64,000 nucleotides of DNA, from contig NC_088958.1 in the NCBI RefSeq assembly GCF_010111755.1, positions 558,001 to 622,000 of the forward strand, read 5' to 3'. The notes beneath the pieces are model-generated. The model was given only the letters and a program-made list of their open reading frames with translations, was not told the origin of the DNA and searched no databases. The position numbers were made by a program, and so were the translations under genes. The number at the start of each line of letters is the position of its first letter. The stretch's first letter is position 1. The stretch comes from Nakaseomyces glabratus (lineage: Eukaryota > Ascomycota > Saccharomycetes > Saccharomycetales > Saccharomycetaceae). Below, piece by piece: positions 1-11,278 of the stretch.

Positions 1-557
1 ACATCTCTGTATGTTAAGATACCAGAAGCTATGACGACCATAACTGTCAGGACACCGTATAAGATTTGGAAGATTTCAACAACTCTGACCACAATGTATA
101 GCCAAGTTAAAATAGACACAAATCCGAACAGTAAAGCGGAATAAATAAATTGAATTCTGAGGGATTTAGCCTTACGTTCATCGACATTTTTAATCAAGTT
201 CTCCTGGTTCTCAACAAAGATACTCCAAGATGGTATAACAGTAGCATAAAGCATTGGCAGTTCGTCCAACAATTGGAAGCGATATTGCAAAGTCATGTGG
301 AAAAGCCAAGAGCCGATACCAACCAAGGAGAAACCAAGACCAATGAATATAAATCTTTTCTCCAATTTGTTCGTGTAAGCAGAATAAGTACAATAAAAAG
401 CAACCACCAAAAAAGCAGCGTTCGTTATAGTGTTACACCATTCTGCAATATATGGAGTCACAACGTAATTCTCTTCACACCAATCTATTAAAGCGGTTGG
501 CTTGCCCCAGTAACCATCGATGGTCTCGGGATCAGGGTATGGCCAGCTGAATTGCAT
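1..557 (-). CDS. YDC1: Alkaline dihydroceramidase, N-terminal part (runs off the left edge)
   Basis: This is an ER membrane ceramidase of the alkaline ceramidase family, which hydrolyses (dihydro)ceramide to a sphingoid base and a fatty acid. About 185 N-terminal residues are visible. The protein begins [20 protein letters not shown] and carries the family signature [16 protein letters not shown] at about residues 87-102, with His87 and Asp98 as likely metal or catalytic positions. Several hydrophobic segments follow. The N-terminus resembles yeast Ydc1 (dihydroceramide-preferring) more than its duplicate Ypc1. The position next to RLM1 also fits the YDC1-RLM1 neighbourhood, although YPC1-SMP1 is the duplicated pair. 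The start is the only ATG near the conserved N-terminus. The C-terminal part lies outside the window, so intactness cannot be judged. Confidence 0.9.
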   Translation of the reverse strand, partial: MQFSWPYPDPETIDGYWGKPTALIDWCEENYVVTPYIAEWCNTITNAAFLVVAFYCTYSAYTNKLEKRFIFIGLGFSLVGIGSWLFHMTLQYRFQLLDELPMLYATVIPSWSIFVENQENLIKNVDERKAKSLRIQFIYSALLFGFVSILTWLYIVVRVVEIFQILYGVLTVMVVIASGILTYRD

Positions 558-2722
558 GTTTTATTTATCTGATCTCTTTACTTGAAAAATAATCCAGATA
601 AGAAGTCCTCTAGTATTGATAAGATTGAAAAAAAACTTTATCTATACTTTTAAATTTTTGCTATATTAGGATATCTTCTAGTTCTTTCTGTCCCTTCTCA
701 TATTTCTTTTAAAGATAAAGGTAAATTATTTCAAACCATAATTAAAAAAAGGTATCTACCAATGTCTAATTATAAAAAAAACAGGCAAGAACAACCATTA
801 TAATTTACCAATTTGATCTTGATTATTCAGAGAACTCAAAAGAAAGGGATTAGATATTACTAGAGAGCACATTCTCGACAAAGGGGAGAGAGAGAGCCTA
901 CGTTTATGTCAAGGAACGAAGAAGGATGTCAGCTCCAGAGCATCGTTTCAAAGAATTTGGTTCGGAATCCATTTAACGATTGAAGAGAACTTGAGTCTTG
1001 AACCCAGCTCTGTCTTCCCAACAAGTTGCCCATCTGCCATCAAAACATAAATTATATCTGGAAGTGCAAAACAAGACCAATCATTGGGAAAGTGATAATA
1101 TTGCATGTGATTATCATCACAACCATAGCATGTGATACTTAGTCAAATCTAAAAATAACTTTTCTGCCAAAATCAAAAGGAGGGGGAGGGGGTCGAGACC
1201 CATTGTACTTCCAGCGTCGTACTCACAGATTATCAGCCGACTTCCCTTGGTTGCCAAAATTTTGGCTCAAAACTGCAAGTCCATTTGTCGATCCTTTCCA
1301 TGCACAGAAACATTCGTTGCTTTTCTGAAAATGGAACATCAATAAAAAGTAACATGTGAACACATAATTGCTTATTGTTTCCCTAGCCATCGACCCCTTC
1401 TACTTACGCTCAGGGCAAACACTTTTTCTTCTACAAATTCATCAAGTTTGCCTTCTTTTTTGTATTTTCACTGCAGCACATTCTCTGGTTTCTTGCTGTA
1501 TTTTAGGTACTTCATGTCTGTGCTTGTAATTTTACTTGTATTATTAATTTACTGAACCACTCCCCAGTCGATGGGCTTTGCTCTTTCTCGCATTACTACC
1601 GATATGGCATGCTTATTATGTGTTGTAAAGCTGACTGAAGAAGGAAAGTTGCACCACGATGGGACTGAGATTCTTTAAATAGCGTGTGGGGACCTAACTC
1701 TCTCTGTCTTTTGCATAAATCTCATCACGGCAGATGAGGTCGATAATCAAAATAAGTCCCTTTCCGTTCGCATAAGTTATTCCGGGAAGTTTATTTATAA
1801 CTATTGTTGTTATAGTGCCGTTCCTATTGTTTTTTTTTAAATTCTTTTTTTAAATAGAGATAATATCCATCAAACCTATAGCACAAGTTATTCACAAAAA
1901 TAGCGGAAAGAAACTTGTATCTTACTGAATACACGGGACGATTACATTAGTGAAAGATAATATTCATAATAACCGAAGTTTACTTGGCATAATTTACTGA
2001 TCCGCACTTTTCAGCACGCTTGATAAAATAACACTTTCAAATTTCACTTGTTGAAGTTACAAATCTGCATCTCAAGATACAAGGCACAGATTTCGCTTTT
2101 TTTAACCTTTGACTATAAACTTAGGTCCATTACTACTACCAAGACAGAAATCAGAAAGGTTACTTAACCAGTTCTATCGAGATTACTGCCCACTTGCCAT
2201 TTAATCCTGTACCCATAAGAAGGAATTCAGGCGAGCGTATTAATTTTAGCTTGTTGCAACACCACAACCATCAGGAATAAGAAAAGCAGTTGCTTCTTTA
2301 TAATTTGCAGATACTTCCATTCATTACTATTACTAAACAAGGTATTCAGATCTAACATACCCAATACAGGGAGCATATTCATTTAATTGACACATTACCA
2401 ATACACAGACTTACGGCTTTTGGAATACTACAACGGCCCCATTGTTGTCCTTTTATCGAATAATATTTGCGTACTAGAAGTTCAATACAAAAACTTTATT
2501 TTATTTTTGGATTTTGCAACATCGCTGGTCAAATATAAAAATACCTCAGTTTCTTCGTCAGTCCTTCTGAGAACTACTATTAATATTCCACTTCTCAAGC
2601 CTTGATTTTCTTCAAATTAGCCTTTAATCATTCACATTTTTTTTAACTTACAAAGTTGAAAATAAAAACACATCTATTCAAACTTTATTTAAAATCTAAC
2701 ACATTTCATTTAAGAAGATAAG
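558..2722. other. Long divergent intergenic region between YDC1 and RLM1
   Basis: No convincing gene is visible in these 2.2 kb. In S. cerevisiae an aryl-alcohol dehydrogenase gene (YPL088W) sits between YDC1 and RLM1, and no trace of it was seen here. The stretch holds a G-rich run near 1181-1196 (AGGGG-type stress-element cores) and AT-rich sequence towards RLM1. The one modest open frame (2387-2605) starts with TTG and looks accidental. The region probably holds the two promoters and untranslated leaders. Confidence 0.6.
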
Positions 2723-4603
2723 ATGGGTAGAAGAAAAATCGAAATCGAGCCAATAAGAGATGATAGGAACAGACTCGTTACATTTATAAAACGGAAACAA
2801 GGTTTGTTCAAGAAAGCACATGAGTTGGCCGTTCTATGTGAAGTCGATGTTGCTGTTATTATCCTTGGCAGTAACGATACCTTTTATGAGTTTTCATCTG
2901 TAGACACAAATCAACTACTGGATGCCTATCAGAATAAGCCGGAACTGCACCACGACTGCTGTGACCCTTCAGCATTTGGTGACTTCAAGAAGAACAAAAC
3001 AACAATTCTTCACCACAGCCGATCCACTGCTAGACCAACAAACACTACCACGAAAGACATATCAATGAGTCAAATAGAAGATACCACAGGCGATGAAGAC
3101 GAAGATGAGAGCAATACAAAAGATGAAGACACAAACAACTATACCTATCACAATAAAGAGCCAGACAATCGATATAACTCTAGCATCAGTGATATTTCTA
3201 AAACTAGGGACAATTCTCAATTTATCTCAAATAACAATAGAGGTTTCCCGAAAAGACCATTTGTGCAAACAATGGACTCCTTTGACAATAATAGTAGTGA
3301 TAACAGTTCTTCAGACACGAATAACACTAAACGTATGAGATTCGATAATCAGAATAGCTCAGGGAGGTTCAGTGTTAATCAAAATAGCACAACTGCATTA
3401 CATGATAGTAATCAGAATCCAACACAGCTGGAACAGCAATCACTGCAGCAGCAGGGTCTGCCACAGCCACCGCAACTACAGCAACAATCACTGGAGCAAC
3501 AACAACAGCAACAACCACAAGAATTCCAACCTGGAAACTCAACAGGTTTATCCAATAATTTACAACAACATGTGCAAAAACAGTTCCAGAATTTGTTCAT
3601 GATGACCAAAGGTGCAAGACAAATGCCTAAACCAATAGGACTATCCCAGTCGTTCTCATCTATGAATGGTGGCCAACCCTCCGATGAGGATTCACTAACC
3701 CCTGTAATGAATCCAAATTCATCAGGTAGCTCTGATCAGAACAATGGTAGTGAAAATATATCGAATGAAATGATGTCGGAAAACAAGGAAAATAGTACGA
3801 TTCAAGAAGATCTTTCAGCTGAGAGCAATGAAAGAAATGATACCCCTAGTGAAGGCGGTCCGCCCAAACCGAACCTTACTGTAGATATACCAAGCAATCA
3901 ATTTGTTAATAGTGCAACAATACATGATGACACTTCATCAGTTTCCACAAATGGACAGAGGCAATACCAGATACAATTGAATGGAATCAACTCAAATGAT
4001 AACTTACTCAAGAATTTATCTCCAATATCATCTAACCCATTATCTGCATTTGATAGGTCAAACCAATCAAAGTTGATATGGAAAACCCCAAGTGGATTAA
4101 CACCAGGCTTACCAGCAGTACTATCATTTTCTCCCACTACCACACAATTCCAAGGTACCACTCCAATCAACACAATGCTGCCGACGCGCAATAGCATTGC
4201 TAGTGAGAACCAATTAGAAAGTCTCAACAATCCTAATTTTCTGCAGTCTCAATCTTCTTCGCTGGGCGACGCATCTGCTATGAAAAAACCCTCTTTACAA
4301 CCATTGCATACAATTACTGGGAATGGCAATGATGTACCTGCAATGGGACCACCTACGGGATCGATGCCATCTAAATACATACAAGACTTGATGGTTTCGT
4401 CACCTAATAATCCCTCAATGCCAATGTTCCCAGACTGGTCACTGGGTCCCACGAATAGAGGCGCTCAACAACCTCAGGAGAACACATATGATCCATCTCA
4501 TGGGAACACAGGGTTGACCCCATTTCTACAAACAGGCCAGACACCAACCACAAGATTCTTCAGTTTCAACAGCGATATGTCTGAAGAGAGAAGCACCAAG
4601 TAA
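2723..4603 (+). CDS. RLM1: MADS-box transcription factor of the cell wall integrity pathway (Rlm1)
   Basis: Rlm1 is the MEF2-type MADS-box factor phosphorylated by the Slt2/Mpk1 MAP kinase that activates cell wall genes. Residues 1-60 are a MADS domain starting [17 protein letters not shown] and containing [22 protein letters not shown], followed by the MEF2-like extension [11 protein letters not shown]. The rest is low-complexity, rich in Asn, Ser and Gln, with a Gln-rich block at about residues 235-275. The C-terminus keeps the blocks [25 protein letters not shown] and [15 protein letters not shown], which I recall from S. cerevisiae Rlm1 and which argue for RLM1 rather than its duplicate SMP1. 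The ATG begins the MADS domain directly. The neighbour RPS6 on the same strand matches the S. cerevisiae order. Confidence 0.93.
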   Translation: MGRRKIEIEPIRDDRNRLVTFIKRKQGLFKKAHELAVLCEVDVAVIILGSNDTFYEFSSVDTNQLLDAYQNKPELHHDCCDPSAFGDFKKNKTTILHHSRSTARPTNTTTKDISMSQIEDTTGDEDEDESNTKDEDTNNYTYHNKEPDNRYNSSISDISKTRDNSQFISNNNRGFPKRPFVQTMDSFDNNSSDNSSSDTNNTKRMRFDNQNSSGRFSVNQNSTTALHDSNQNPTQLEQQSLQQQGLPQPPQLQQQSLEQQQQQQPQEFQPGNSTGLSNNLQQHVQKQFQNLFMMTKGARQMPKPIGLSQSFSSMNGGQPSDEDSLTPVMNPNSSGSSDQNNGSENISNEMMSENKENSTIQEDLSAESNERNDTPSEGGPPKPNLTVDIPSNQFVNSATIHDDTSSVSTNGQRQYQIQLNGINSNDNLLKNLSPISSNPLSAFDRSNQSKLIWKTPSGLTPGLPAVLSFSPTTTQFQGTTPINTMLPTRNSIASENQLESLNNPNFLQSQSSSLGDASAMKKPSLQPLHTITGNGNDVPAMGPPTGSMPSKYIQDLMVSSPNNPSMPMFPDWSLGPTNRGAQQPQENTYDPSHGNTGLTPFLQTGQTPTTRFFSFNSDMSEERSTK

Positions 4604-5654
4604 TACCATCTATAAATACCAGGGGTGCTGTTGAAATCTCAAAGAATCTCTTTATTGTACTAGAGCTTCACAAAGGTGACAAATATATAATTCATATTTA
4701 AGAATGCTGTAGAGCCAACAGTGGCCATATTAGCAGCTAGTAAATAGTATTTAGAACTATTAAATCGGATATAAGAAGTTCATGGGTTCATATAACAGTG
4801 ACTTTACTATTAATAGCAATCTGATAATTACGTAAAAGGAAAGAATCGAATACACTTATGATATTTCAGATACTATAGTTGGATTAATCAGTATGAGAAG
4901 CTGATAATAGTTACAGAATCAATCTTAAGGTATCAATAATTTGGTAAACGTCTAAACAAATTATCATACCTAATCACAATATATCACATGACTGAAATCT
5001 TGCTCATATGGAACAATAAGCTGGTTGATTGTTGCCCGAGTGCACTGCTCATGTGCAAAAACACATTAAACGAATATGAGAATGATTTCATTATTTTGTG
5101 ACTTGCTTTTTTATATCATTGAAAGTTATAACACCCATACATCTTGAAAATTTGAATTATTGGATCATCAAGAGTATTTTCTATGATAGATACGAGGCTT
5201 CGGGATTGGCAACTCTCTAAGAGGTAATGATGGGCACGCATTGCTCGGTACCTCATCAGATGCTGAGCCTAGCATGCTTTTCGTAATGCTGCAAAATACT
5301 GACACTAGGAGAGTGGTAGAGTGTAGTGCTACCACGGGCATACAATGAAGCTTGGGGGATTAGGCCACTTTGTGGAACCAGGCTAGGCTGAGCTCACGAG
5401 CTATCTTCCGCCTAAACCAAAGTTTCCTTTCTAACGTCTGTGTAGGTGCTAGGCAGAGTAGACTCACGATCCCAGAGAACAGATCCAGTTTGTGTGAGCA
5501 AAAGCATATTGTCAGGACAGTAGCTGGCTCACAGGTTCCATATATGTGAAATGCCAGTTGGGCGTCTATTTCATAGTAGTTAAGAAGGATTACCCGTGCT
5601 ATTCTCATTACAATTTGTTTCGAAAGGACCTCGAGAAACGATAACTGAGCCATT
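4604..5654. other. Intergenic region RLM1-RPS6, containing the RPS6 promoter
   Basis: The first half is AT-rich 3' sequence of RLM1. A good Rap1 site lies at 5131-5142. The part from about 5185 to 5560 is clearly less AT-rich than its surroundings and could hold promoter sequence, a leader or an unknown transcript. The open frame 5360-5677 on the minus strand overlaps the first RPS6 exon, has no recognisable similarity and is probably accidental. Confidence 0.55.
5131..5142 (+). promoter_or_regulatory. Rap1 binding site of the RPS6 promoter
   Basis: The sequence ACACCCATACAT matches the Rap1 consensus of yeast ribosomal protein promoters. It lies about 510 bp upstream of the RPS6 start codon, somewhat farther than usual, which suggests a long leader or an extended promoter. 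The motif is seen directly; occupancy is inferred. Confidence 0.75.
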
Positions 5655-7080
5655 ATGAAGGTATGTTTGCAAACCACGATGAATTATGGAGGAAATAGCG
5701 ATCTATATTGCCTATTTTGCCTATATTGCCTATAATCAGGGATTAAAGCTATGTGATACACAGGCGCATAGTAGGATCGAGACTGGGAAGATATCATACT
5801 TTCTACAAAATATACATTGCGTATCTTAGGCGAATCCAAGCATTACAATTCGATTACCTCTACCTACTTTTATTGACGATTTAAAGAACAAAAATACTAA
5901 CATTAGCTATATTATTGATTACAAACTTAACACAATTACCAATTTTTCCCCGAAAATCTCAATTTTGCAAGACATGTTCATTAGTATAATTATCAGTTCT
6001 TCACCATGTGGTACAATGATGAACTTTTTCAGGATTAAGAGAAAGGTCACTATTAAAAGGAAAGGATATCAGTTTTTGGATTAACAGCGTAACTCATTCA
6101 AAGATCACATCATGAATTACTGTTCCATATCGATACTGTCATATATGAGTGAACTTCTTATTCTTACAGACGTTTGAGTAATAATATTTCCGTTTGCACC
6201 CAGTTATTTGTCAACTCCAGAATTTTAATATATATTACATGAAATCAGAGGTTTATGTGAAAATTATACAGTTTATCTCCTAAAGAATGAAATCATGTTT
6301 TAGCATGAATTGAGATTTTAGTGGTATATGCTATTTGTTTTGAGTTCTAATAATAATATTATACCATTTTTACAGTTGAACATTGCATACCCAGTTAACG
6401 GTACCCAAAAGACTGTCGAAGTCGATGACGAACACCGTGTCCGTGTCTTCTACGACAAGAGAATTGGTCAAGAAATCGAAGGTGAAGCTGTCGGTGATGA
6501 ATTCAAGGGTTACACCTTCAAGATCACCGGTGGTAACGACAAGCAAGGTTTCCCAATGAAGCAAGGTGTCTTGTTGCCAACCAGAGTTAAGCTATTGTTG
6601 GCTAAGGGTCACTCCTGTTACAGACCAAGACGTTCTGGTGAAAGAAAGAGAAAGTCTGTCAGAGGTGCCATTGTTGGTCCAGATTTGGCTGTCTTGTCTT
6701 TGGTCATCGTCAAGAAGGGTGAACAAGAACTAGAAGGTGTCACCGACGCTACTGTTCCAAAGAGATTGGGTCCAAAGAGAGCTAACCACATCAGAAAGTT
6801 CTTCGGTTTGACCAAGGAAGACGATGTCCGTGACTTCGTCATCAGAAGAGAAGTTACCAAGGGTGAAAAGACCTACACCAAGGCTCCAAAGATCCAAAGA
6901 TTGGTTACTCCTCAAAGATTGCAAAGAAAGAGATACCAAAGAAACTTGAAGGTCAGAAACGCTCAAGCTCAAAGAGAAGCTGCTGCCGAATACGCTCAAT
7001 TGTTGGCTAAGAGATTGGCTGAGAGAAAGGCTGAAAAGGCTGAAACCAGAAAGAGAAGAGCTTCTTCTTTGAAGGCTTAA
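5655..7080 (+). CDS. RPS6A: Ribosomal protein eS6, spliced: exons 5655-5660 and 6376-7080
   Basis: This is the 40S subunit protein S6, 236 residues once spliced, the same length as yeast Rps6. The first exon is just ATGAAG (Met-Lys), followed at once by the canonical 5' splice site GTATGT at 5661. The second exon starts after TTTTTACAG at 6375 and reads [12 protein letters not shown]. This two-codon first exon matches the S. cerevisiae RPS6 genes. The coding sequence uses highly preferred codons (GGT, TTG, AAG, AGA), as expected for a very highly expressed gene. The C-terminus [10 protein letters not shown] carries the two serines phosphorylated downstream of TORC1 in yeast. A frame reaching back into the intron (6328) exists but does not begin with the conserved N-terminus. 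Synteny with RLM1 and GLR1 points to the RPS6A (YPL090C) position. Confidence 0.95.
5661..6375 (+). other. RPS6 intron (715 nt)
   Basis: The boundaries are GTATGT (5661-5666) and TTTTTACAG (ending 6375). A perfect yeast branch point TACTAAC occurs at 5895-5901, about 475 nt before the 3' splice site, which is far too distant for the usual arrangement. The best nearby alternative is the weak TTCTAAT at 6345-6351, about 25 nt before the acceptor. A short imperfect repeat of TGCCTAT with TAT spacers lies near 5704-5735. No complete snoRNA was found inside. Confidence 0.85.
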
Positions 7081-7556
7081 ATATAGGAAATTAAGATCTC
7101 TTTTTTTTCCTATTATTATATCTTTCAATTTTCAAACTTCGTATGGTTTTTTCTACCTTGAGTAATCAAGTGTATTAATCAACTACAAATCTAAAACAAA
7201 TTATCGGTTTCAGTGACTCGATTTTGGTTTTAGTATCATCCTCCCGATCTAGATACGAATAAAAGGACTAACATTTTATGCCACAAAGTTTGTTTCCTTG
7301 TCATTTATTCTAGAAATAAAATTTACATCGTTTTCATATAAATTTATGTATTTTAATCAATAAAAAAGGCAAAATAATTCAATTACACTTATAAATTTCT
7401 GCGACGAATTTGCCTCTGTATGCGTCAAGGTAATGCTCTCATTTGATGATTGTACATCATCAGCCATTCGTAATATAATGATAATAATGTATGATTCCAT
7501 CAATTAAAATAACTAAAATGATTAATATACACGACCTTTAAAAGAAAATCTAATTA
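7081..7556. other. Convergent intergenic region RPS6/GLR1
   Basis: This is AT-rich 3' sequence of two convergent genes, with T-rich and A-rich tracts suitable for 3' end formation. A small inverted repeat, GATGAT with ATCATC, lies near 7444-7461. No gene is seen. Confidence 0.5.
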
Positions 7557-8987
7557 TTATCTCATAGTAACCAATTCCTCAGCACTGGTTGGATGAATAG
7601 CCACACAGTTGTCAAAATCAGCCTTTGTGGCACCCATTTTGATTGCGACACCAAACCCTTGCAGTATTTCTGCAGAAGAGTCACCTACAATGTGAAGACC
7701 GACAACCTTCTCATTTGGACCTTCACAGATGATCTTGTATCTAGTTGGAGATTTGTGTTCCAACATGGCATAGTACATAGCTGTGAATTTACTGGTGTAA
7801 ACCTTGATGTTGTCCTTACCGTACTGCTTAATTGCTTCATCTTCAGTTAGACCAATAGAACCCGCTTCTGGATGCGAGAAGACAACACTTGGAACGTTTG
7901 TGTAATCAAGTTTATCATTACGGTATTGCTCAGGGCCAAACAATCTGTTTGATAACTTTCTACCGGCTGCAATAGCAACAGGAGTCAATTCCACACGTCC
8001 AGAGACATCACCAAGAGAGTAGATATTTGGAACGTTGGTGTTTTGATATTCATCTGTAATGATCTGTTCCTTGTCATTCAGCTTCACACCAACGTTTTCT
8101 AGGCCGATTCCCAGCAATGATCTACGACCCATAGTCCAAATCAATTCATCAACATCTTCAAGGACTTGTCCATTGGTCAAATGAACAGACAATTTACCAG
8201 TTTTCTCATCTTTTTCAACCTTGTCAACATTAGTTTCCTTATGGACATTAATACCTTCCTCAACATAATAGTCGGTAACAGTATTTTGAATAATCTCATC
8301 GAACTTTCTCAAAACAGTTTTACCTCTAATAACTAGATGGGAATCAGATCCTAATCCATGGAATACACCTGCCAACTCAATACCAATGTAACCTGCGCCA
8401 ACAACTACCACTTTTTTTGGTTGTTCTTCCAGGCGGAAGAAACCGTCAGAGTCTGTACCCAATTCAAATCCTGGAACCTTTTCTGGGTACACAGGTTTAC
8501 CACCAGTGGCAACTAAAATACGGTCAGCAGAGTACACCTCAGTAGTATTATCATGCTTTGTAACTTCAACGTTACCATCCTTGTTAAATTTAGCCCAACC
8601 AAATACTACTTCAACACCTTCCTTTTTCAAGTTATTTTCATAGATACCATTCAATCTGTGAATGTAAGCATCTCTTTTCTTCTTAAATTCCGGCCAATTG
8701 AAAGTAATAGATTCTTTAGACAATGGTACGTTTTGTGCTAGACCATACTCGTGGGCATGGGTCAATCTGGTGGCCAAGTCAGAAGCATACCACATTACCT
8801 TCTTTGGAACACAACCGACATTGACACAGGTACCACCAAGGGCTTTACCCTCAATCAAAAGGGTCTTGGCACCATATGAGGCTGCTCTTCTACTGGAGGC
8901 AACACCACCGGAACCACCACCAATAACTAAATAATCAAAATGCTTTGCAACTGGAGCCATTGTTCTAAATAATCTCTTTACTATCAT
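7557..8987 (-). CDS. GLR1: Glutathione reductase
   Basis: This enzyme reduces oxidised glutathione with NADPH in the cytosol and mitochondria. It has 476 residues, close to the yeast enzyme. The FAD-binding Rossmann motif GGGSGG is at about residues 23-28. The redox-active disulfide motif GGTCVNVGC places the cysteines at 54 and 59, and the NADPH-binding motif [11 protein letters not shown] follows in mid-sequence. The C-terminal HPTSAEE supplies the catalytic His465 and Glu470. Two in-frame ATGs, Met1 (MIVKRLFR) and Met10 (MAPVAKHF), mirror the yeast gene. There, the longer form carries a mitochondrial presequence and the shorter one stays in the cytosol. Dual targeting by alternative starts is therefore likely. 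Neighbours SSU1 and RPS6 match S. cerevisiae order. Confidence 0.96.
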
Positions 8988-9922
8988 ATATATAGAGGAA
9001 CTTAAAAAAAGTTGCCAGTGGAAAGGAAATTGAACAAACCTAAAAAAAATATTTTACTGTTGTTTAAATATTACTATCTCAATCTTTACAAATTGAATTC
9101 ATTTTATAATGCCATCCAACTGTTAGCACCCCGAGTCCACGCTGATTCACGGATGATAGGGTGCCAGATAATTTACTACACAATCCCTCTGTAACGATGG
9201 TAAAAAAATGGAAATAGTTAAGGGATTTCGATGGGAAAATATTAGCTAATTGTGACAATTAATGGACATTACAGCAGTAAATTCAGCAGTGTCCTCTCTC
9301 ATCACTAATGATCATCTAACTCCTATTCTATGTAATCCATCGTCGAAGATGAAAATGATATTTGTAGGAGTGATAACTTGACGTTATTTTAGCTAATGAT
9401 ATTATTTTAGGATAATAGTCTTTATAATGACAAATTATATTAGATTACAGATTATGTATTTGAATGAATACTATTATTGCTATATGTTGAAATTAATGCA
9501 AAAAATTAAAATTAAAGAAATGGAAAATAATAGACAGATTGGTAGCAAATCTTTCATTTTTAGATACTGACATGGGCTGTATATGAAAATGAATGAAAAA
9601 TGCTCAATCTTAAATGAATATAGATATTCTTTTATCATGAAATAAAGACCAAAAAATCTAGAGTATTACCAAAGGTTGAAATAATAATTATGAAAAATAG
9701 CAATACATTTGCCGAGCAAAAATTGAGTACACGACACATGCTCTTTTTTTTTTATACTTTCTTTAACCTTGGTGTAATTAAATTAGTGTTGAGACTAATA
9801 TCCTAGCCTCTAAATGCTAGGGAGGTGGTATTCATGAAATGCAAATTGTAAACGTGAAAAGAAATTGATAAGAATTCATCTGAACCAATATGATACACAA
9901 ATGAACTTTATTTGGTATATTA
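8988..9922. other. Intergenic region upstream of GLR1 and downstream of SSU1
   Basis: This is very AT-rich sequence with no convincing gene. It should hold the GLR1 promoter and leader, and the SSU1 terminator near 9900. I looked for exact Yap1 sites (TTACTAA, TTAGTAA, TTAGTCA) in the proximal 500 bp and found none. Confidence 0.5.
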
Positions 9923-11278
9923 TCATACCAATCTCGTAAAATCATCTTGACAGGACTCTTGAATATCATTGCTGCTCTCCAAAGATTTCTCAGTACTTGT
10001 GTTTTCTTCAGTTTCCTTCCATTTAGAATATCTAAAGTAAACAGGCTTTATAATTGATTGTAACAGAGTCAGTGTTAAACATATGATAGTCCAACAGATA
10101 CAGACACCACCGTAAATAGCACCAATGTACCTGAATGTCTTTACTGGGACATAATTGTTGTAGATAACATATATCTCCTTGTTAGCTAGACTCATTGTAC
10201 CCATTGGGAAAGTCATTCCCAGCCAACCTTTGTGGAAAGTGTATATTCTCTTCACCTTGGGCCCTGTGGCGTCCTTTGTCTTGGAGTAAGAAAGAATGGA
10301 GATAAAGCAAAGGAAGGTGAAAAAATATCCCAACGATACTAAGGCTAACACCAACAGTAAGAAGATGATCTTAAAGCACCAAGGAATTATTTCAACAAGG
10401 AGTTCGTTATAATAAGGATGCCCAGGTCTGTAATATAAATGGGTGTATTTTTCAACATTCTCACCTATCAACAAGAAACTGTAACTTCCTTGACCTAATG
10501 GACCCAAGATCAAAAACATCGAGAAGACTTGGCCCATGGGAGGAATCTTATTCACATAAAGACTCCAAATGTAAATTGTAATAATGAAAAACACAAATAT
10601 CAGTGCGTGAAACAAACTCAAGGCGCACACGAATATGTTAAGTAATTGAATGTGTCTCCCAAAATATTTGATAAAGATGGGACTCATTGTAAAGCCACCC
10701 AGGCTTGAAGATGCAACCACCAGAGGTATGACTCCCAACAGAAGCACACTTTTCAGAGTCTCTGCTGCTGATTTCTGATTTGGAGTAACATGGGGACTAA
10801 TATCGTTTTTGTCAAAATCATACTTTTGCCATATGAGAAAGGAAACACCCCATGCAGTTAATAAAGAGATAAGTTGATCATACCACCATAGAGCATAGGC
10901 CAGCACTATGAGACGCTTGGCGTTGCCAGTACCAGCAGCTTCATTATTTGCAAGGAATGAAATGTAGTTGATAATAGTAGCCAAACCCATAGGGTATGCA
11001 CCCCAAAAGGGGCCATACGTGACGCCGGCATAGTATCTTTTAAAATACACTTTGAAAGAGTCCTTCTTGATAGAATAGTATGCATGTACAAATACGTATA
11101 TTTGCAACACGATGAATATAGCACACGCAATACCAAACATGATGTATGAGCAAACACGCATCCAGTGTGAAGGAAAGGCGAAATCATACAGCAAGTTGCT
11201 GGAGATACCAGAGGCCATCACCATAACAAACATAAAGGGCTCAAAGTCCCGAACCAACTGCTTCATCAACCGCCGCAT
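9923..11278 (-). CDS. SSU1: Plasma membrane sulfite efflux pump
   Basis: Ssu1 is a member of the TDT (tellurite-resistance/dicarboxylate transporter) family that exports sulfite and confers sulfite tolerance. The protein has 451 residues and about ten hydrophobic segments. Blocks that match the yeast protein as I recall it include FEPFMFVMVMASGISSN near the N-terminus, NKIPPMGQVFSMFLILGPLGQGS in the middle, VKRIYTFHKGWLGMTFPMGT and GAIYGGVCICW. The C-terminus ends DDFTRLV, like the yeast DFTRLA. A second Met four codons downstream could also serve as start. A TATATAAG box lies about 100 bp upstream on the minus strand (11378-11385). It sits between GLR1 and NOG1, as in S. cerevisiae. Confidence 0.95.
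   Translation of the reverse strand: MRRLMKQLVRDFEPFMFVMVMASGISSNLLYDFAFPSHWMRVCSYIMFGIACAIFIVLQIYVFVHAYYSIKKDSFKVYFKRYYAGVTYGPFWGAYPMGLATIINYISFLANNEAAGTGNAKRLIVLAYALWWYDQLISLLTAWGVSFLIWQKYDFDKNDISPHVTPNQKSAAETLKSVLLLGVIPLVVASSSLGGFTMSPIFIKYFGRHIQLLNIFVCALSLFHALIFVFFIITIYIWSLYVNKIPPMGQVFSMFLILGPLGQGSYSFLLIGENVEKYTHLYYRPGHPYYNELLVEIIPWCFKIIFLLLVLALVSLGYFFTFLCFISILSYSKTKDATGPKVKRIYTFHKGWLGMTFPMGTMSLANKEIYVIYNNYVPVKTFRYIGAIYGGVCICWTIICLTLTLLQSIIKPVYFRYSKWKETEENTSTEKSLESSNDIQESCQDDFTRLV

Noticed and set aside
2387..2605. Open frame of 72 codons upstream of RLM1
   Set aside because: It starts with TTG, has no similarity and sits in the RLM1 promoter or leader.
5360..5677. Open frame of 105 codons on the minus strand overlapping RPS6 exon 1
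   Set aside because: It overlaps the promoter and splice donor of RPS6 and has no recognisable similarity.
5825..5831. Another CTTAGGC heptamer
   Set aside because: It lies inside the RPS6 intron, not in a coding frame, so it is a chance occurrence.
6016..6022. C-box-like ATGATGA in the RPS6 intron as a possible C/D snoRNA
   Set aside because: No D box (CTGA) follows within the next 120 bases, and no terminal stem was seen.
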